Assembly (NCBI GenBank): GCA_944323145.1 | Contig: CALURJ010000012.1 | Span: forward strand, 1 to 62,075 | From: Candidatus Gastranaerophilales bacterium | Lineage (GTDB): Bacteria > Cyanobacteriota > Vampirovibrionia > Gastranaerophilales > Gastranaerophilaceae | Direction: 5' to 3' | DNA: 62,075 nt | In this document: positions 8,917 through 17,228 of the stretch, in pieces | Numbering within the stretch: the first letter of the stretch is position 1 | Layout: every line of letters begins with the position of its first letter | Notes under the pieces: generated by a model | What the model was told of the DNA's origin: nothing | The model's input: the letters and a program-made list of their open reading frames with translations, nothing else | Databases searched by the model: none | Program-made: the position numbers and the translations under genes

Positions 8917-9893
8917 GAATACTTGTGACAGGCGGTGCCGGATTTATTGGAAGCTGTTTTGTAAGATACATGTTAAAACATCATACTGATTACAAAATTA
9001 TTAATCTTGATGCTTTGACTTATGCCGGAAATATTGAAAATTTGGATGATGTGAAAGATAATCCTAATTATACATTTATTCACGGTAATATTTGTGATAA
9101 AAAGCTTGTTCCAGAGCTTGTAGAACAGGTTGATATGGTTGTAAATTTTGCTGCAGAATCTCATGTTGACCGCTCGATTTCAGGCCCTGAAATCTTTATA
9201 GAAACAAATGTTAAGGGAACTTTGAATTTATTGCAGGCTGCACGTGAATTTAAGACGGAAAGATATTTACAGGTTTCAACAGACGAGGTTTACGGAACTT
9301 TGGGAAAAACCGGATATTTTACGGAAACTACTCCGCTCGCTCCTAACAGTCCTTATTCCGCTTCAAAAGCTTCTGCAGATATGCTTGTAAGAGCTTACCA
9401 TGAAACTTACGGAATGCCTGTTTTGACAACCCGCTGTTCAAATAACTACGGACCTTATCAGTATCCTGAAAAACTTATACCGTTTTTTATCTCAAAACTT
9501 TTGAGAGGTGAGAAAGTGCCTGTTTACGGCGACGGTATGAATATCCGCGACTGGTTATATGTATATGACCACTGTTCTGCAATTGATACGGTTTTGCATA
9601 AAGGCAGAGTCGGAGAAGTCTACAACATCGGCGGACACAACGAAAAAACTAATATGGAAATTACTCGTTTAATTCTTGATGCTATGGGGAAAGATGAAAG
9701 CTCTATTGAATATGTGAAAGACAGACTCGGGCATGACAGACGCTATGCAATTTGCAACGATAAAATTCAAAATGAACTCGGCTGGAAACCGTCTTTAACT
9801 TTTGAGGAAGGGATTAAAATCACAATAGACTGGTATTTGAATAACCAGGATTGGATGGAATCTATTGAAGCTAAAAAGGCAGGAATATTATAG
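8913..9893 (+). CDS. rfbB: dTDP-glucose 4,6-dehydratase
   Basis: RmlB converts dTDP-glucose to dTDP-4-keto-6-deoxyglucose using bound NAD. The extended SDR signature is complete: TGGAGFIGS (residues 6-14) for NAD, the catalytic Thr-Asp-Glu triad at 123-125 (VSTDEVYG), and Tyr148/Lys152 in YSASK. SNNYGPYQYPEKLIP and WLYVYDHC are family hallmarks. The 326-residue length is slightly short of the usual 340-360 but no motif is missing. It overlaps rmlC by four bases and is followed five bases later by a glycosyltransferase gene. rmlA, which makes dTDP-glucose, is not in this window. Confidence 0.95.
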   Translation: MRILVTGGAGFIGSCFVRYMLKHHTDYKIINLDALTYAGNIENLDDVKDNPNYTFIHGNICDKKLVPELVEQVDMVVNFAAESHVDRSISGPEIFIETNVKGTLNLLQAAREFKTERYLQVSTDEVYGTLGKTGYFTETTPLAPNSPYSASKASADMLVRAYHETYGMPVLTTRCSNNYGPYQYPEKLIPFFISKLLRGEKVPVYGDGMNIRDWLYVYDHCSAIDTVLHKGRVGEVYNIGGHNEKTNMEITRLILDAMGKDESSIEYVKDRLGHDRRYAICNDKIQNELGWKPSLTFEEGIKITIDWYLNNQDWMESIEAKKAGIL

Positions 9894-9898
9894 CGAGT

Positions 9899-10858
9899 AT
9901 GTTTAAGCTTTTAAAAAATCCAAGTTTAATAATAAAGTATATTAGAAGCTCAAAAATATATAACGCAAAATATATAAAGTTATTAAGGCTGGCTTTAAAA
10001 ATCTTGCTTAACCAAACATTAAAAACTTTCAACGATTTTTATGTTGATTGCCCGCCTGTTTATTTGTCAATTGTCTGTATTGCAAAAAATGAAGCCCCTT
10101 ATATTAAAGAGTGGATTGAGTATCACAAATTAGCAGGTGTCGAACGTTTTTATTTTTATGATAACGAATCTGCAGATAATACCCGTGAAGTTTTGGAGCC
10201 TTATATTCAAGATGGTACGGTTATTTATAATTACATAAAAGGGAAATGCCTGCAAATCTCGGCTTATAAGGATGCAATTGTGAAATATAAAAAACAGACA
10301 CGCTGGTTGGCAATAATTGATTTAGATGAATATATAGTTCCTGTTGAAAAAAATAGTATACCGGATTTTTTAAAAGATTATGAGCAATTTCCTGCAGTAG
10401 GTATAAACAGGGTAGTATTCGACAGTAACGGATATAAGACAAAACCTGTTTCTGATGGCGGGCTTGTTACGGCTAATTTTACCAGGGTTATGAAAGACTA
10501 TGATAATGTGATTAATCGCCATATTAAATCAATAGTTGATCCTGATAAGGTAATTGATATATATAACCCTCATTATGCAGAATACAAAAAAAGTCAACAT
10601 GCAGTTAATGAAAATTTGGAAATAATTGACGGTCCGTTTACAAATTCGTATTCAATAAAGAAAATTCGGATAAATCATTATTACACAAAGTCTGCTGAGG
10701 AATATTTGAATAAAATTGAACGCGGGCGTGCAACTGTCAAGTCAAAAAGGGACTTTGATGAACAGTCTGTAAATTTTCGGGAATATACCTATGATTATGT
10801 AATACAAAAATATGTTTCTGAATTAAAGAAAATTATGAATATAAGAGAGGTTGGATAA
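9899..10858 (+). CDS. Glycosyltransferase of GT92/Glyco_tranf_2_4 type
   Basis: The core pattern is typical of this GT-A family: SIVCIAKNEAPYIKEWIEYH (residues about 59-78), then FYFYDNESADNT, and a DxD-like metal site in IIDLDEYI around residue 142. A later INHYYTKS segment is also common in the family. The C-terminal region is basic and helical. It sits between rmlB and rmlD with gaps of five and two bases, so it is part of the rml operon. A role adding a sugar, perhaps rhamnose, to a surface glycan is inferred from context; donor and acceptor cannot be read from the sequence. Confidence 0.8.
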   Translation: MFKLLKNPSLIIKYIRSSKIYNAKYIKLLRLALKILLNQTLKTFNDFYVDCPPVYLSIVCIAKNEAPYIKEWIEYHKLAGVERFYFYDNESADNTREVLEPYIQDGTVIYNYIKGKCLQISAYKDAIVKYKKQTRWLAIIDLDEYIVPVEKNSIPDFLKDYEQFPAVGINRVVFDSNGYKTKPVSDGGLVTANFTRVMKDYDNVINRHIKSIVDPDKVIDIYNPHYAEYKKSQHAVNENLEIIDGPFTNSYSIKKIRINHYYTKSAEEYLNKIERGRATVKSKRDFDEQSVNFREYTYDYVIQKYVSELKKIMNIREVG

Positions 10859-10860
10859 CT

Positions 10861-11718
10861 ATGGCAAAAATATTGGTAACAGGTGCAAACGGAATGCTTG
10901 GACAGGATTTATGCCCGATACTGGAAGATAACGGGTATGAAGTCATTGAAACAGATGTTGATTCGCTTGATATTACAAATGCAGATATGGTCAGGAATGT
11001 TTTGACGGCAAATAAGCCGGATATCGTTATCCATTGTGCCGCATATACAAATGTTGATCAAGCTGAAGAAGATTTGAAAACCGCTGAACTTATCAACGTT
11101 ACCGGAACAGAAAATATAGCTGAAGTTTGCGGTAAAACAGGGATTACGCTTGTATATATTTCAACAGATTACGTATTTGACGGAACAAAGCTTGAGCCTT
11201 ATACTCCTGATGACAGACCCAATCCGATAAATAATTACGGTATGACAAAATATGAGGGCGAAGAAGCTGTAAGAAGCTTATGTGATAAATATTATATAGC
11301 ACGTACAAGCTGGCTTTACGGACACCACGGCAAAAATTTTGTTGAAACTATGCTGAGTTTAGCTGAAAAACCGGAAATTAAGGTTGTAGATGATCAAATA
11401 GGATGTCCTACCTGGACATGCGAGCTTGCAAACGGAATTGTAAAACTCTTTTCAAAACCATACGGAACATACCATGTATGCGGTTCAGGTGCTACAAGCT
11501 GGTATGGGTTTGCAAAAGAGATTTTTGTTCTGTATAATCAATTATCCCTCTCTCAGGGAGAGGGTGCCTGTAAGGCTGGAGAGAGTTTAAAACCTTGTAC
11601 TACGGAAGAATTTCCCCGTCCTGCAAAACGTCCTGCCCATAGTGTTATGGAGAATAACGGCATTTGCAGAAGCTGGCAGGCGGCGTTGAAAGATTATCTC
11701 AGCTTGCGTAATGTTTAA
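10861..11718 (+). CDS. rfbD: dTDP-4-dehydrorhamnose reductase with in-frame repeat insertion
   Basis: RmlD performs the final NAD(P)H-dependent reduction to dTDP-L-rhamnose. TGANGMLGQD (residues 7-16) binds the cofactor. STDYVFDG and Tyr126/Lys130 (YGMTK) form the catalytic site, and RTSWLYG, DDQIGCPTW and PRPAKRPAHS complete the family pattern. Residues 228-243 (QLSLSQGEGACKAGES) have no counterpart in RmlD proteins I know. They are encoded by a 42-base palindromic repeat (11546-11587) related to the intergenic element at 14997-15087. The reading frame is preserved, and the conserved C-terminal segment resumes directly after it, so the enzyme may still be active. The gene end overlaps ompH-like by four bases, convergently. 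Confidence 0.94.
   Translation: MAKILVTGANGMLGQDLCPILEDNGYEVIETDVDSLDITNADMVRNVLTANKPDIVIHCAAYTNVDQAEEDLKTAELINVTGTENIAEVCGKTGITLVYISTDYVFDGTKLEPYTPDDRPNPINNYGMTKYEGEEAVRSLCDKYYIARTSWLYGHHGKNFVETMLSLAEKPEIKVVDDQIGCPTWTCELANGIVKLFSKPYGTYHVCGSGATSWYGFAKEIFVLYNQLSLSQGEGACKAGESLKPCTTEEFPRPAKRPAHSVMENNGICRSWQAALKDYLSLRNV
11546..11587 (+). repeat. Palindromic repeat half-element inside rfbD
   Basis: CCCTCTC-TCAG-GGAGAGGG is followed by TGCCTGTAAGGCTGGAGAG. It aligns nearly base for base with the right half of the 14997-15087 element (CCCTCTCCC-AAA-GGGAGAGGG then TGCCTGAAGGGCGGGTGAG). Its 42 bases equal 14 codons and keep the frame of rfbD. Confidence 0.85.
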
Positions 11719-12182
11719 TTTATAATTGCTGCGACTTGATCTGTAATATCATCTCCGCCGAAAAGAACTGTGTTTTTCGGAAGAACTATATTGTAATTCA
11801 TTGAACGTGCTTTTTCAACAACTGCAGTTTTAATTTTGCTGTCAATTGCAGAAAGTTTTTTGTTGTAAGATTCATCAAGTGCAAGCTTTTGATTATTTAT
11901 CTCATTCCTGTATTTTTCTTCAAGGGCTGCAATTTTTGCGGGATCCTTTTCCTTAGAGATTGTTTCTCTTGCTTTATTAATAGTTAACTGCATATTTTGA
12001 ATTTGTTTTTCCTGTTCAATCTTTAATGCTTTTATTTCGTTGGAATTTGCAACAACCCTTTGAATATCAACAATTGCGACTCTGTAATCAGGTGTTGTAC
12101 GGGAGACCGCGATATTGTTAATTGAATATCCTGCTGCGAATGCGCCTATCATTAAAACTGTTGCCAATAATTTTTTCTTCAT
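11715..12182 (-). CDS. OmpH/Skp family periplasmic protein
   Basis: This family (Skp/OmpH) holds unfolded outer-membrane proteins in the periplasm as a coiled-coil trimer. The protein has an N-terminal hydrophobic export segment (residues 4-24), then RVAIVDIQRVVANS, the usual start of the OmpH domain, a long charged coiled-coil arm (residues about 55-120), and a C-terminal VLPKNTVLFGGDDITDQV closing strand, as in other members. At 155 residues it has family length. GAGAAAGGA supports the start. The 3' end overlaps rfbD by four bases on the opposite strand. Skp-like holdase function is inferred from the family. Confidence 0.85.
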   Translation of the reverse strand: MKKKLLATVLMIGAFAAGYSINNIAVSRTTPDYRVAIVDIQRVVANSNEIKALKIEQEKQIQNMQLTINKARETISKEKDPAKIAALEEKYRNEINNQKLALDESYNKKLSAIDSKIKTAVVEKARSMNYNIVLPKNTVLFGGDDITDQVAAIIN

Positions 12183-12349
12183 AATAGTAAATCCTTTCTC
12201 TAATTTAAGGTTATTCTAAATTAAAATAATTTTTATTACCCTGCGGTATATATTTATCCGGTTAAAGGTTTATAATTATTACGAAAATTTAACAAAACAG
12301 AAATTGTAAACAAATGTAAAGAAGAATTTGAATTTGCCTTAAACTCTGT

Positions 12350-12388
12350 CAAAATGGCGCATAGCATAGTATAGCATAGTATAGCATA
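12350..12388 (+). promoter_or_regulatory. Diverged pentanucleotide-repeat promoter
   Basis: Six G[CT]ATA pentamers (12359-12388) follow a weak CAAAAT -10 candidate (12350-12355). An AAATGTAAA segment upstream matches the two AGGAT-repeat promoters at 3798 and 48682. The unit sequence differs (GCATA/GTATA rather than AGGAT), but the period and position agree. The rest of the 291-base gap between 12182 and 12474 shows only the divergent promoter region of the ompH-like gene. Confidence 0.5.
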
Positions 12389-12427
12389 GCAGGATACTAT
12401 GTAAAGTTTTCAAGTACTTTTTCCGTA

Positions 12428-12460
12428 ACATTTTTTGTTGAAGGTTACTACAAAAAATGT
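12428..12460 (+). promoter_or_regulatory. Perfect 11-bp hairpin directly before the ribosome site
   Basis: ACATTTTTTGT (12428-12438) and ACAAAAAATGT (12450-12460) are exact reverse complements with an 11-base loop. AAGGAG begins at the next base (12461). A hairpin this close could modulate ribosome access or mRNA stability. It is not followed by a T run, so it is not a terminator. Confidence 0.65.
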
Positions 12461-12473
12461 AAGGAGAAAATTT

Positions 12474-13622
12474 ATGGCAGGATTTGACATTTCACAGTTA
12501 AAAGGAACACCTTTATATGCATTGGCTAAAAATGCCAATGTTTACGGCGGAAAAACTTTAAGTAAAACAGAAATGGTATTTTTCCAGCAGCAGTGTAAGG
12601 AAATGGGTTTTAAGCCGGAAAAATTCGGTCTTGAAATTGTTACGGAAGATATTGAAGGTGAAAATTTTAAAGAAACCAGAAAAAATCAGGAAAAGCTTAC
12701 TGATTCTATTAATGATGCTTATAAATCTCAGTTCGGGAGAAAAAATAACGCCGTTGATACAGCTAAAGGCTCTGAAACAAAAGCTTATGCAATAATTAAT
12801 ACTGCAAAAGAAGCTTTTACAAAAGCTCATGGTGATAATAACAAGTTTGTACCGGATAGTTTGGGGCAGAGACCTAACTTTATGGATCCGCAGTATAAGG
12901 ATAATCTAACAAAATATGTTACGGATTTGAATGTCTGGGCTAATAAAGTTGCAGAGCAGTACCGTAATGCGGCTGATATGACAAGTAAAGATTTAGCTGC
13001 GATGATCATGAATAATGAAGATAAAAATGCTGAATTGGTAATGAAAAATGATAATGAAAATGCTGAATTCAATGCTGAAGTAACTGTTAAAGTTGGTGAA
13101 GCTGTAATGGATAATTTGGCTGAATTGCAAAAACAAATTGCAGATGGTACAGCGCAAATTATTAAAGAAGTTCAAATTCAGGGCGGTGCAACAAGAGTTG
13201 CTATCAAAAATGCTAAAGGTGAAGTTATTGAAGCAGTTAGAACAGCTGAAGGTAAGTTGATGGATGAGGTTCAATGGCAAAGCTGGTACACCCGTGGTGT
13301 AGTTCTTAGAGAAGGAGAAGAAACACGTCGTGAAGTTCGTAACGAAGGAGCAAAGACGCGTTATGAAGTTCGTACAGAAAGCAAAAAGACACGTCGTGAA
13401 GTTCGTAGAGAAGGAGAAGACACCAGACAGGAAATCCAGCAGCAGGCCGATAGAATTATTGAGACCTTAGATCCTATCGGAAAACAACGCGCTGTCAAAG
13501 CAGTAAAAGATGCAGCTGCTGCAGCTGGAAAAAAACTTGGAGAATTTATACAAGAAAATCCGGAATTTACGATTCCAATCTTAGGTATTCCTCTTTGGGC
13601 TGCTAAAAAAATGTTTGAATAA
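12474..13622 (+). CDS. Hypothetical helical protein with 11-residue repeats
   Basis: The family is not recognised. ATG 12474 is chosen because AAGGAG lies nine bases upstream; an upstream ATG at 12435 lies inside the leader hairpin and has no ribosome site. The 382-residue product is mostly predicted helix, with no signal peptide or Cys-rich region. Residues about 279-322 contain four consecutive 11-residue units of the form (R/N)EGxxTRxEVR, the hendecad period of straight coiled coils or amphipathic surface helices. The C-terminus is more hydrophobic (FTIPILGIPLWAAKKMF), possibly a membrane-associating tail. The gene is monocistronic, with a repeat promoter before it and an intrinsic terminator after it. 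A structural or membrane-surface role is speculation. Confidence 0.7.
   Translation: MAGFDISQLKGTPLYALAKNANVYGGKTLSKTEMVFFQQQCKEMGFKPEKFGLEIVTEDIEGENFKETRKNQEKLTDSINDAYKSQFGRKNNAVDTAKGSETKAYAIINTAKEAFTKAHGDNNKFVPDSLGQRPNFMDPQYKDNLTKYVTDLNVWANKVAEQYRNAADMTSKDLAAMIMNNEDKNAELVMKNDNENAEFNAEVTVKVGEAVMDNLAELQKQIADGTAQIIKEVQIQGGATRVAIKNAKGEVIEAVRTAEGKLMDEVQWQSWYTRGVVLREGEETRREVRNEGAKTRYEVRTESKKTRREVRREGEDTRQEIQQQADRIIETLDPIGKQRAVKAVKDAAAAAGKKLGEFIQENPEFTIPILGIPLWAAKKMFE
13308..13439 (+). repeat. Four 33-bp coding tandem repeats
   Basis: Units start at 13308, 13341, 13374 and 13407. The first three end in GAAGTTCGT, and the third base positions are also largely conserved. This suggests recent expansion by duplication rather than protein-level selection alone. 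Confidence 0.75.
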
Positions 13623-13640
13623 AATATATATTTAATATTA

Positions 13641-13670
13641 ACAGCGGAGTTTTTAAACTCCGCTGTTTTA
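13641..13670 (+). terminator. Intrinsic terminator
   Basis: ACAGCGGAGTTT pairs with AAACTCCGCTGT and runs into TTTATTATT. It separates the hendecad-repeat gene from pgk. Confidence 0.85.
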
Positions 13671-13732
13671 TTATTTGCAATTGTATTTTTTTCTTCATAT
13701 AATTATTTTGCATTTAGTAAGGAGAGAAAAAT

Positions 13733-14935
13733 ATGAAAAAATCAATTAAAGATTTAGGCGACGTAAAAGGTAAACGCGCTCTTGTAAGAGTTGATGTTAA
13801 CGTACCTTTAGACGAAAACAAAAATGTAACTGATGACACAAGAATTCAGGCAATAGTTCCGACTATCAGAGCTTTGCAGGAAAAAGGAGCTAAAATTATT
13901 CTTATGGCTCACTTAGGCAGACCTAAAGGTGAATGGAATATGGAATTCAGCCTTGAACCTGTTGCAAAATATATGTCAAAAGTTTTAGGTGAAGATGTGT
14001 TATTTGTTAAATCACCTGTTGGTGAAGGCGCTGATAAAGAATTGGAAGCTTTAAAAGACGGTCAGGTTGCATTGTTGGAAAATATTCGTTTCTACAAAGC
14101 AGAAGAAGCTAAAGATGATGATATGACTTTTGCAAACGAACTTGCAAAACTCGGTGACTTTTATGTAAATGACGCTTTTGGCGCAGCTCACAGAAAACAC
14201 ACTTCAACTGCAAAATTAGCCCATGTTCTTAAACCGGCTGTTGCAGGTTTGTTAATGGAAAAGGAAATCAGATGCTTATCTCAGGCTCTTGATAATCCTA
14301 CAAGACCGTTCACTGCAGTTGTCGGCGGTGCTAAAGTTTCATCTAAAATTGGTGTTTTGGAAAACTTGATTGACAAAGTTGACAACATGATTATCGGCGG
14401 CGGTATGGCTTATACATTTGTAAAAGCTAACGGCGGTAAAATCGGTAATTCAATCTGTGAAGATGATCAGATGGAAGTTGCTAAAGCTATTGAGAAAAAA
14501 GCTGCTGATAAAGGTGTAAAAATTGTTATGGCAACAGATGTTCTTGCTGCTGACGATTTTTCAGGCAACGGTACAAATAAAGTTGTTCCTATCAATGAAA
14601 TTCCTGACGGATTTGAAGGTGTAGACGCAGGCCCTGAAAGCCAGAAAGCTTTTGCTGAAGTAATCAAAAATTCAAAAACAATTTTGATGAACGGCCCTGT
14701 AGGCGCATTTGAAAATCCGAAATTCGCAGAAGGTACAAAAGCTGTATTGCAGGCAATTGTTGATGCAACTAAAAACGGTGCTGTATCAGTAATCGGCGGC
14801 GGCGATTCTGTTTCTGCTGCTAAAAAATACTTTAAAGCAGAAGATTTCACACACGTATCAACTGGCGGCGGTGCTTCTCTTGAGTTTATTGAAGGTAAAG
14901 TATTGCCCGGCGTTGCTGCATTAGACGAAAAGTAA
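13733..14935 (+). CDS. pgk: Phosphoglycerate kinase
   Basis: Pgk transfers phosphate from 1,3-bisphosphoglycerate to ADP in glycolysis. At 400 residues it has the standard two-lobe length. The N-lobe substrate site shows RVDVNVPLD, HLGRPKG and LLENIRFYKAEE. The hinge and C-lobe nucleotide site show VGGAKVSSKIGVLENL, GGGMAYTFVKA, NGPVGAFE and GGGDSVSAAKK, with the closing STGGGASLEFIEGK. GGAGAG lies upstream of the ATG. It is transcribed alone between terminators, with high use of common codons as expected of a highly expressed gene. Confidence 0.98.
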   Translation: MKKSIKDLGDVKGKRALVRVDVNVPLDENKNVTDDTRIQAIVPTIRALQEKGAKIILMAHLGRPKGEWNMEFSLEPVAKYMSKVLGEDVLFVKSPVGEGADKELEALKDGQVALLENIRFYKAEEAKDDDMTFANELAKLGDFYVNDAFGAAHRKHTSTAKLAHVLKPAVAGLLMEKEIRCLSQALDNPTRPFTAVVGGAKVSSKIGVLENLIDKVDNMIIGGGMAYTFVKANGGKIGNSICEDDQMEVAKAIEKKAADKGVKIVMATDVLAADDFSGNGTNKVVPINEIPDGFEGVDAGPESQKAFAEVIKNSKTILMNGPVGAFENPKFAEGTKAVLQAIVDATKNGAVSVIGGGDSVSAAKKYFKAEDFTHVSTGGGASLEFIEGKVLPGVAALDEK

Positions 14936-14968
14936 GTTTAAATTTTTAAATTTGCTTTATATAGTTTG

Positions 14969-14996
14969 AAAAGCCTGTCTTAAGACAGGCTTTTTT
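14969..14996 (+). terminator. Intrinsic terminator after pgk
   Basis: AAAAGCCTGTC-TTAA-GACAGGCTTTTTT is a near-perfect palindrome with a T tail, immediately abutting the repeat element at 14997. Confidence 0.88.
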
Positions 14997-15087
14997 ACCC
15001 TCACCCGAATTTCAAGCTTTTACTCCGCCCAAGCCGAAATTCTACCCTCTCCCAAAGGGAGAGGGTGCCTGAAGGGCGGGTGAGGGT
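14997..15087. repeat. 91-bp palindromic element with 11-bp terminal inverted repeats
   Basis: ACCCTCACCCG (14997-15007) and CGGGTGAGGGT (15077-15087) are exact reverse complements. An inner stem ACCCTCTCCC-AAA-GGGAGAGGGT lies at 15044-15066. This is a MITE- or REP-like unit with no coding capacity; a half copy interrupts rfbD at 11546. Confidence 0.85.
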
Positions 15088-15123
15088 TATTTTTGTGTTA
15101 TAGTAATTTTATGGAGGGCATAT

Positions 15124-16053
15124 ATGAAAAATATTCTTGTAACAGGTGGTGCAGGTTTTATAGGATCGCATTTATGCGAAAAACTTATTGAGCAAGGAAA
15201 TCACGTTATCTGTCTTGATAACTTTTTTACCGGCTCAAGAAAAAATATTGATCATCTCTTAGATAACAAAGAGTTTGAACTTATAAGACATGATATTATA
15301 GAACCTATTATTCTTGAAGTAGATCAGATTTATAATTTAGCCTGCCCTGCAAGCCCTATTCATTATCAGTATAATGCCATCAAAACCATCAAAACAAATG
15401 TAATCGGTGTTACAAATATGCTTGATCTTGCAGATGAAACGCATGCGAGAATTTTACAGGCTTCAACAAGCGAGGTTTACGGGGATCCTTTTGTTCATCC
15501 GCAAAGAGAAGACTATTGGGGAAATGTAAATCCGATAGGATTGAGAAGCTGCTATGACGAGGGAAAACGTGTAGCTGAAGCCTTGATGATGGATTATCAC
15601 AGACAGCATAATGTTGATATAAGGATTATCAGGATATTTAACACATACGGCCCCCGTATGGCTGAAAATGACGGGCGGGTTGTGTCAAACTTTATTTTGC
15701 AGGCATTAAAAAATGAAGATATAACAATTAACGGTGACGGTTCTCAGACACGTTCTTTCTGTTATGTAGACGATTTGGTACGAGGTATGATTTCTCTGAT
15801 GGAAAAAGAGGACTTTATGGGCCCTGTGAATGTCGGTAATGCCGGTGAATACACTATTAAAGAACTTGCTGAAATTATAATAGAATTAACCGGTTCAAAA
15901 TCTCAAATAGTATATAAGCCGCTTCCTTCGGATGATCCATGTAAGCGTCGTCCGGATTTAACCCTTGCTAAAGAAAAACTCGGCTACGAACCAACCGTTC
16001 ATGTTCGTGACGGGTTGCTGAAAACTATTGAATATTTCAGAAACGTCTTGTAA
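15124..16053 (+). CDS. UDP-glucuronate decarboxylase (UDP-xylose synthase)
   Basis: This extended SDR enzyme oxidises and decarboxylates UDP-glucuronate to UDP-xylose via a 4-keto intermediate. [11 protein letters not shown] binds [44 protein letters not shown] (with the YxxxK pair) and [10 protein letters not shown] are hallmarks of the UXS family. The 309-residue length is that of a stand-alone bacterial UXS. GGAGGG precedes the ATG. It lies apart from the rml operon, but both feed nucleotide sugars to surface polysaccharide. The product could be converted further (for example to UDP-apiose or a 4-amino-arabinose precursor), which the sequence alone does not settle. Confidence 0.88.
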   Translation: MKNILVTGGAGFIGSHLCEKLIEQGNHVICLDNFFTGSRKNIDHLLDNKEFELIRHDIIEPIILEVDQIYNLACPASPIHYQYNAIKTIKTNVIGVTNMLDLADETHARILQASTSEVYGDPFVHPQREDYWGNVNPIGLRSCYDEGKRVAEALMMDYHRQHNVDIRIIRIFNTYGPRMAENDGRVVSNFILQALKNEDITINGDGSQTRSFCYVDDLVRGMISLMEKEDFMGPVNVGNAGEYTIKELAEIIIELTGSKSQIVYKPLPSDDPCKRRPDLTLAKEKLGYEPTVHVRDGLLKTIEYFRNVL

Positions 16054-16080
16054 TTCTTTATCTTTGATTTATACCGTCTT

Positions 16081-16905
16081 TTATTTTTTATTCAAGTTGA
16101 TAAACGGTATTGAGTTGCCCATCATATATTCCGGGAGTTTACCATCCCATTTTTGTACAGCTTCGTATTCTACAAGCGCTTTGTTTTGTGAAAGTGCGTG
16201 TGCTCTGATAGACATTGATTTGGCTTCTGCTTCGGCAGAAATTAATTGTTGCTTGGCTTCTTCCTGAATTTGAACGGTTTTGTTTTTAGCCCTTAAAGCT
16301 TCTTGTTCTGCAGTAACTTTACTTTCGATAGCTTTTTCAAAGACACCGGAGTATGCTATTGCAGTCATCTGAAAATCGGTTACGTTAATATATTTTGGAG
16401 TAAGGTGATTTTGGAGTTTAATCAGGATTTCCTGAGTTGCTTTTTCTCTGTTTGCAACCAAATCTTGAGCGTTCCATTTTCCTATAACATCTTTTATTGT
16501 TCCTTCCACAACCGGAGTAACAATCGTATCAAGATAATTCATTCCCACTTCTCTATACATTTTGTGAGCATTTTCGGGTTGCAGGTTGTAGTTAAGAACG
16601 TAAGTTATTTTTGCCTGTTGAATATCTTTTGTATAAACGGAAGTTTCAATATAATTTTTCTGAGTTTTTACGTTCATATTTTTAATTGAAGAAATAAATG
16701 GGGTTACAAAGTGAATGCCTTCTATATAGCTTGTCGGTGATACTTTACCAAGTGTAACTTTTACTCCTCGTTCTCCAACTCCTACAATTGCGATCGGATT
16801 AAAAAATGCAATAAAAACTATTAACAGAGTTATAATAATAACCGGAGCAATAAATTTGTTTTCTTCTGAAAATTTGGTAAAATCCACTTCTTTTTTATTT
16901 GCCAT
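16081..16905 (-). CDS. Prohibitin/SPFH-domain membrane protein
   Basis: SPFH proteins form large membrane-attached oligomers that organise membrane proteins or regulate FtsH-type proteases. One membrane segment (residues about 18-38) precedes GVGERGVKVTLGKVSP, the typical start of the SPFH domain. The alanine/glutamate-rich coiled coil around residues 195-245 (ALRAKNKTVQIQEEAKQQ) drives ring assembly. The 274-residue length fits a prohibitin-like member. AGGAGG lies five bases before the start. A 63-residue membrane protein gene lies eight bases upstream on the same strand and probably shares the mRNA. Confidence 0.88.
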   Translation of the reverse strand: MANKKEVDFTKFSEENKFIAPVIIITLLIVFIAFFNPIAIVGVGERGVKVTLGKVSPTSYIEGIHFVTPFISSIKNMNVKTQKNYIETSVYTKDIQQAKITYVLNYNLQPENAHKMYREVGMNYLDTIVTPVVEGTIKDVIGKWNAQDLVANREKATQEILIKLQNHLTPKYINVTDFQMTAIAYSGVFEKAIESKVTAEQEALRAKNKTVQIQEEAKQQLISAEAEAKSMSIRAHALSQNKALVEYEAVQKWDGKLPEYMMGNSIPFINLNKK

Positions 16906-16913
16906 ATTTCCTC

Positions 16914-17105
16914 CTATTCAATTCCCGCAAGCGAAAGTGCTGCGTAAAGTATTATAATAACAAGTGCAAAAATGCCGTAACAATTTGCAATCAGTTTCCC
17001 ATGAGTTTTGTAAAGATTTTTTTTCATAATCAAACTCAAAAGCATTATTATCAAATTTGTAAAAATTACAAATGCAAGAAGCAAAAATAAAATTCTTAAA
17101 GGCAT
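16914..17105 (-). CDS. Small two-helix membrane protein, 63 aa
   Basis: The family is not recognised. Residues 3-26 and 41-61 are hydrophobic and would form a hairpin in the membrane, separated by a basic loop (MKKNLYKTHGK), which predicts that the loop is cytoplasmic. A GGAGAA ribosome site lies seven bases before the ATG. Eight bases separate it from the SPFH gene downstream, so it is likely a partner or regulator of that protein (inference). Confidence 0.65.
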   Translation of the reverse strand: MPLRILFLLLAFVIFTNLIIMLLSLIMKKNLYKTHGKLIANCYGIFALVIIILYAALSLAGIE

Positions 17106-17228
17106 AAAATTCTCCTATTTTCGTTAATTTTAGAATATATTTGATTATTAAAAATCATCTTTATGCTTGAGTTTTTAAAATCAAATTTTTATATTAAAAT
17201 AATATTGGAAAAGAAAGGAGAGTTTATT

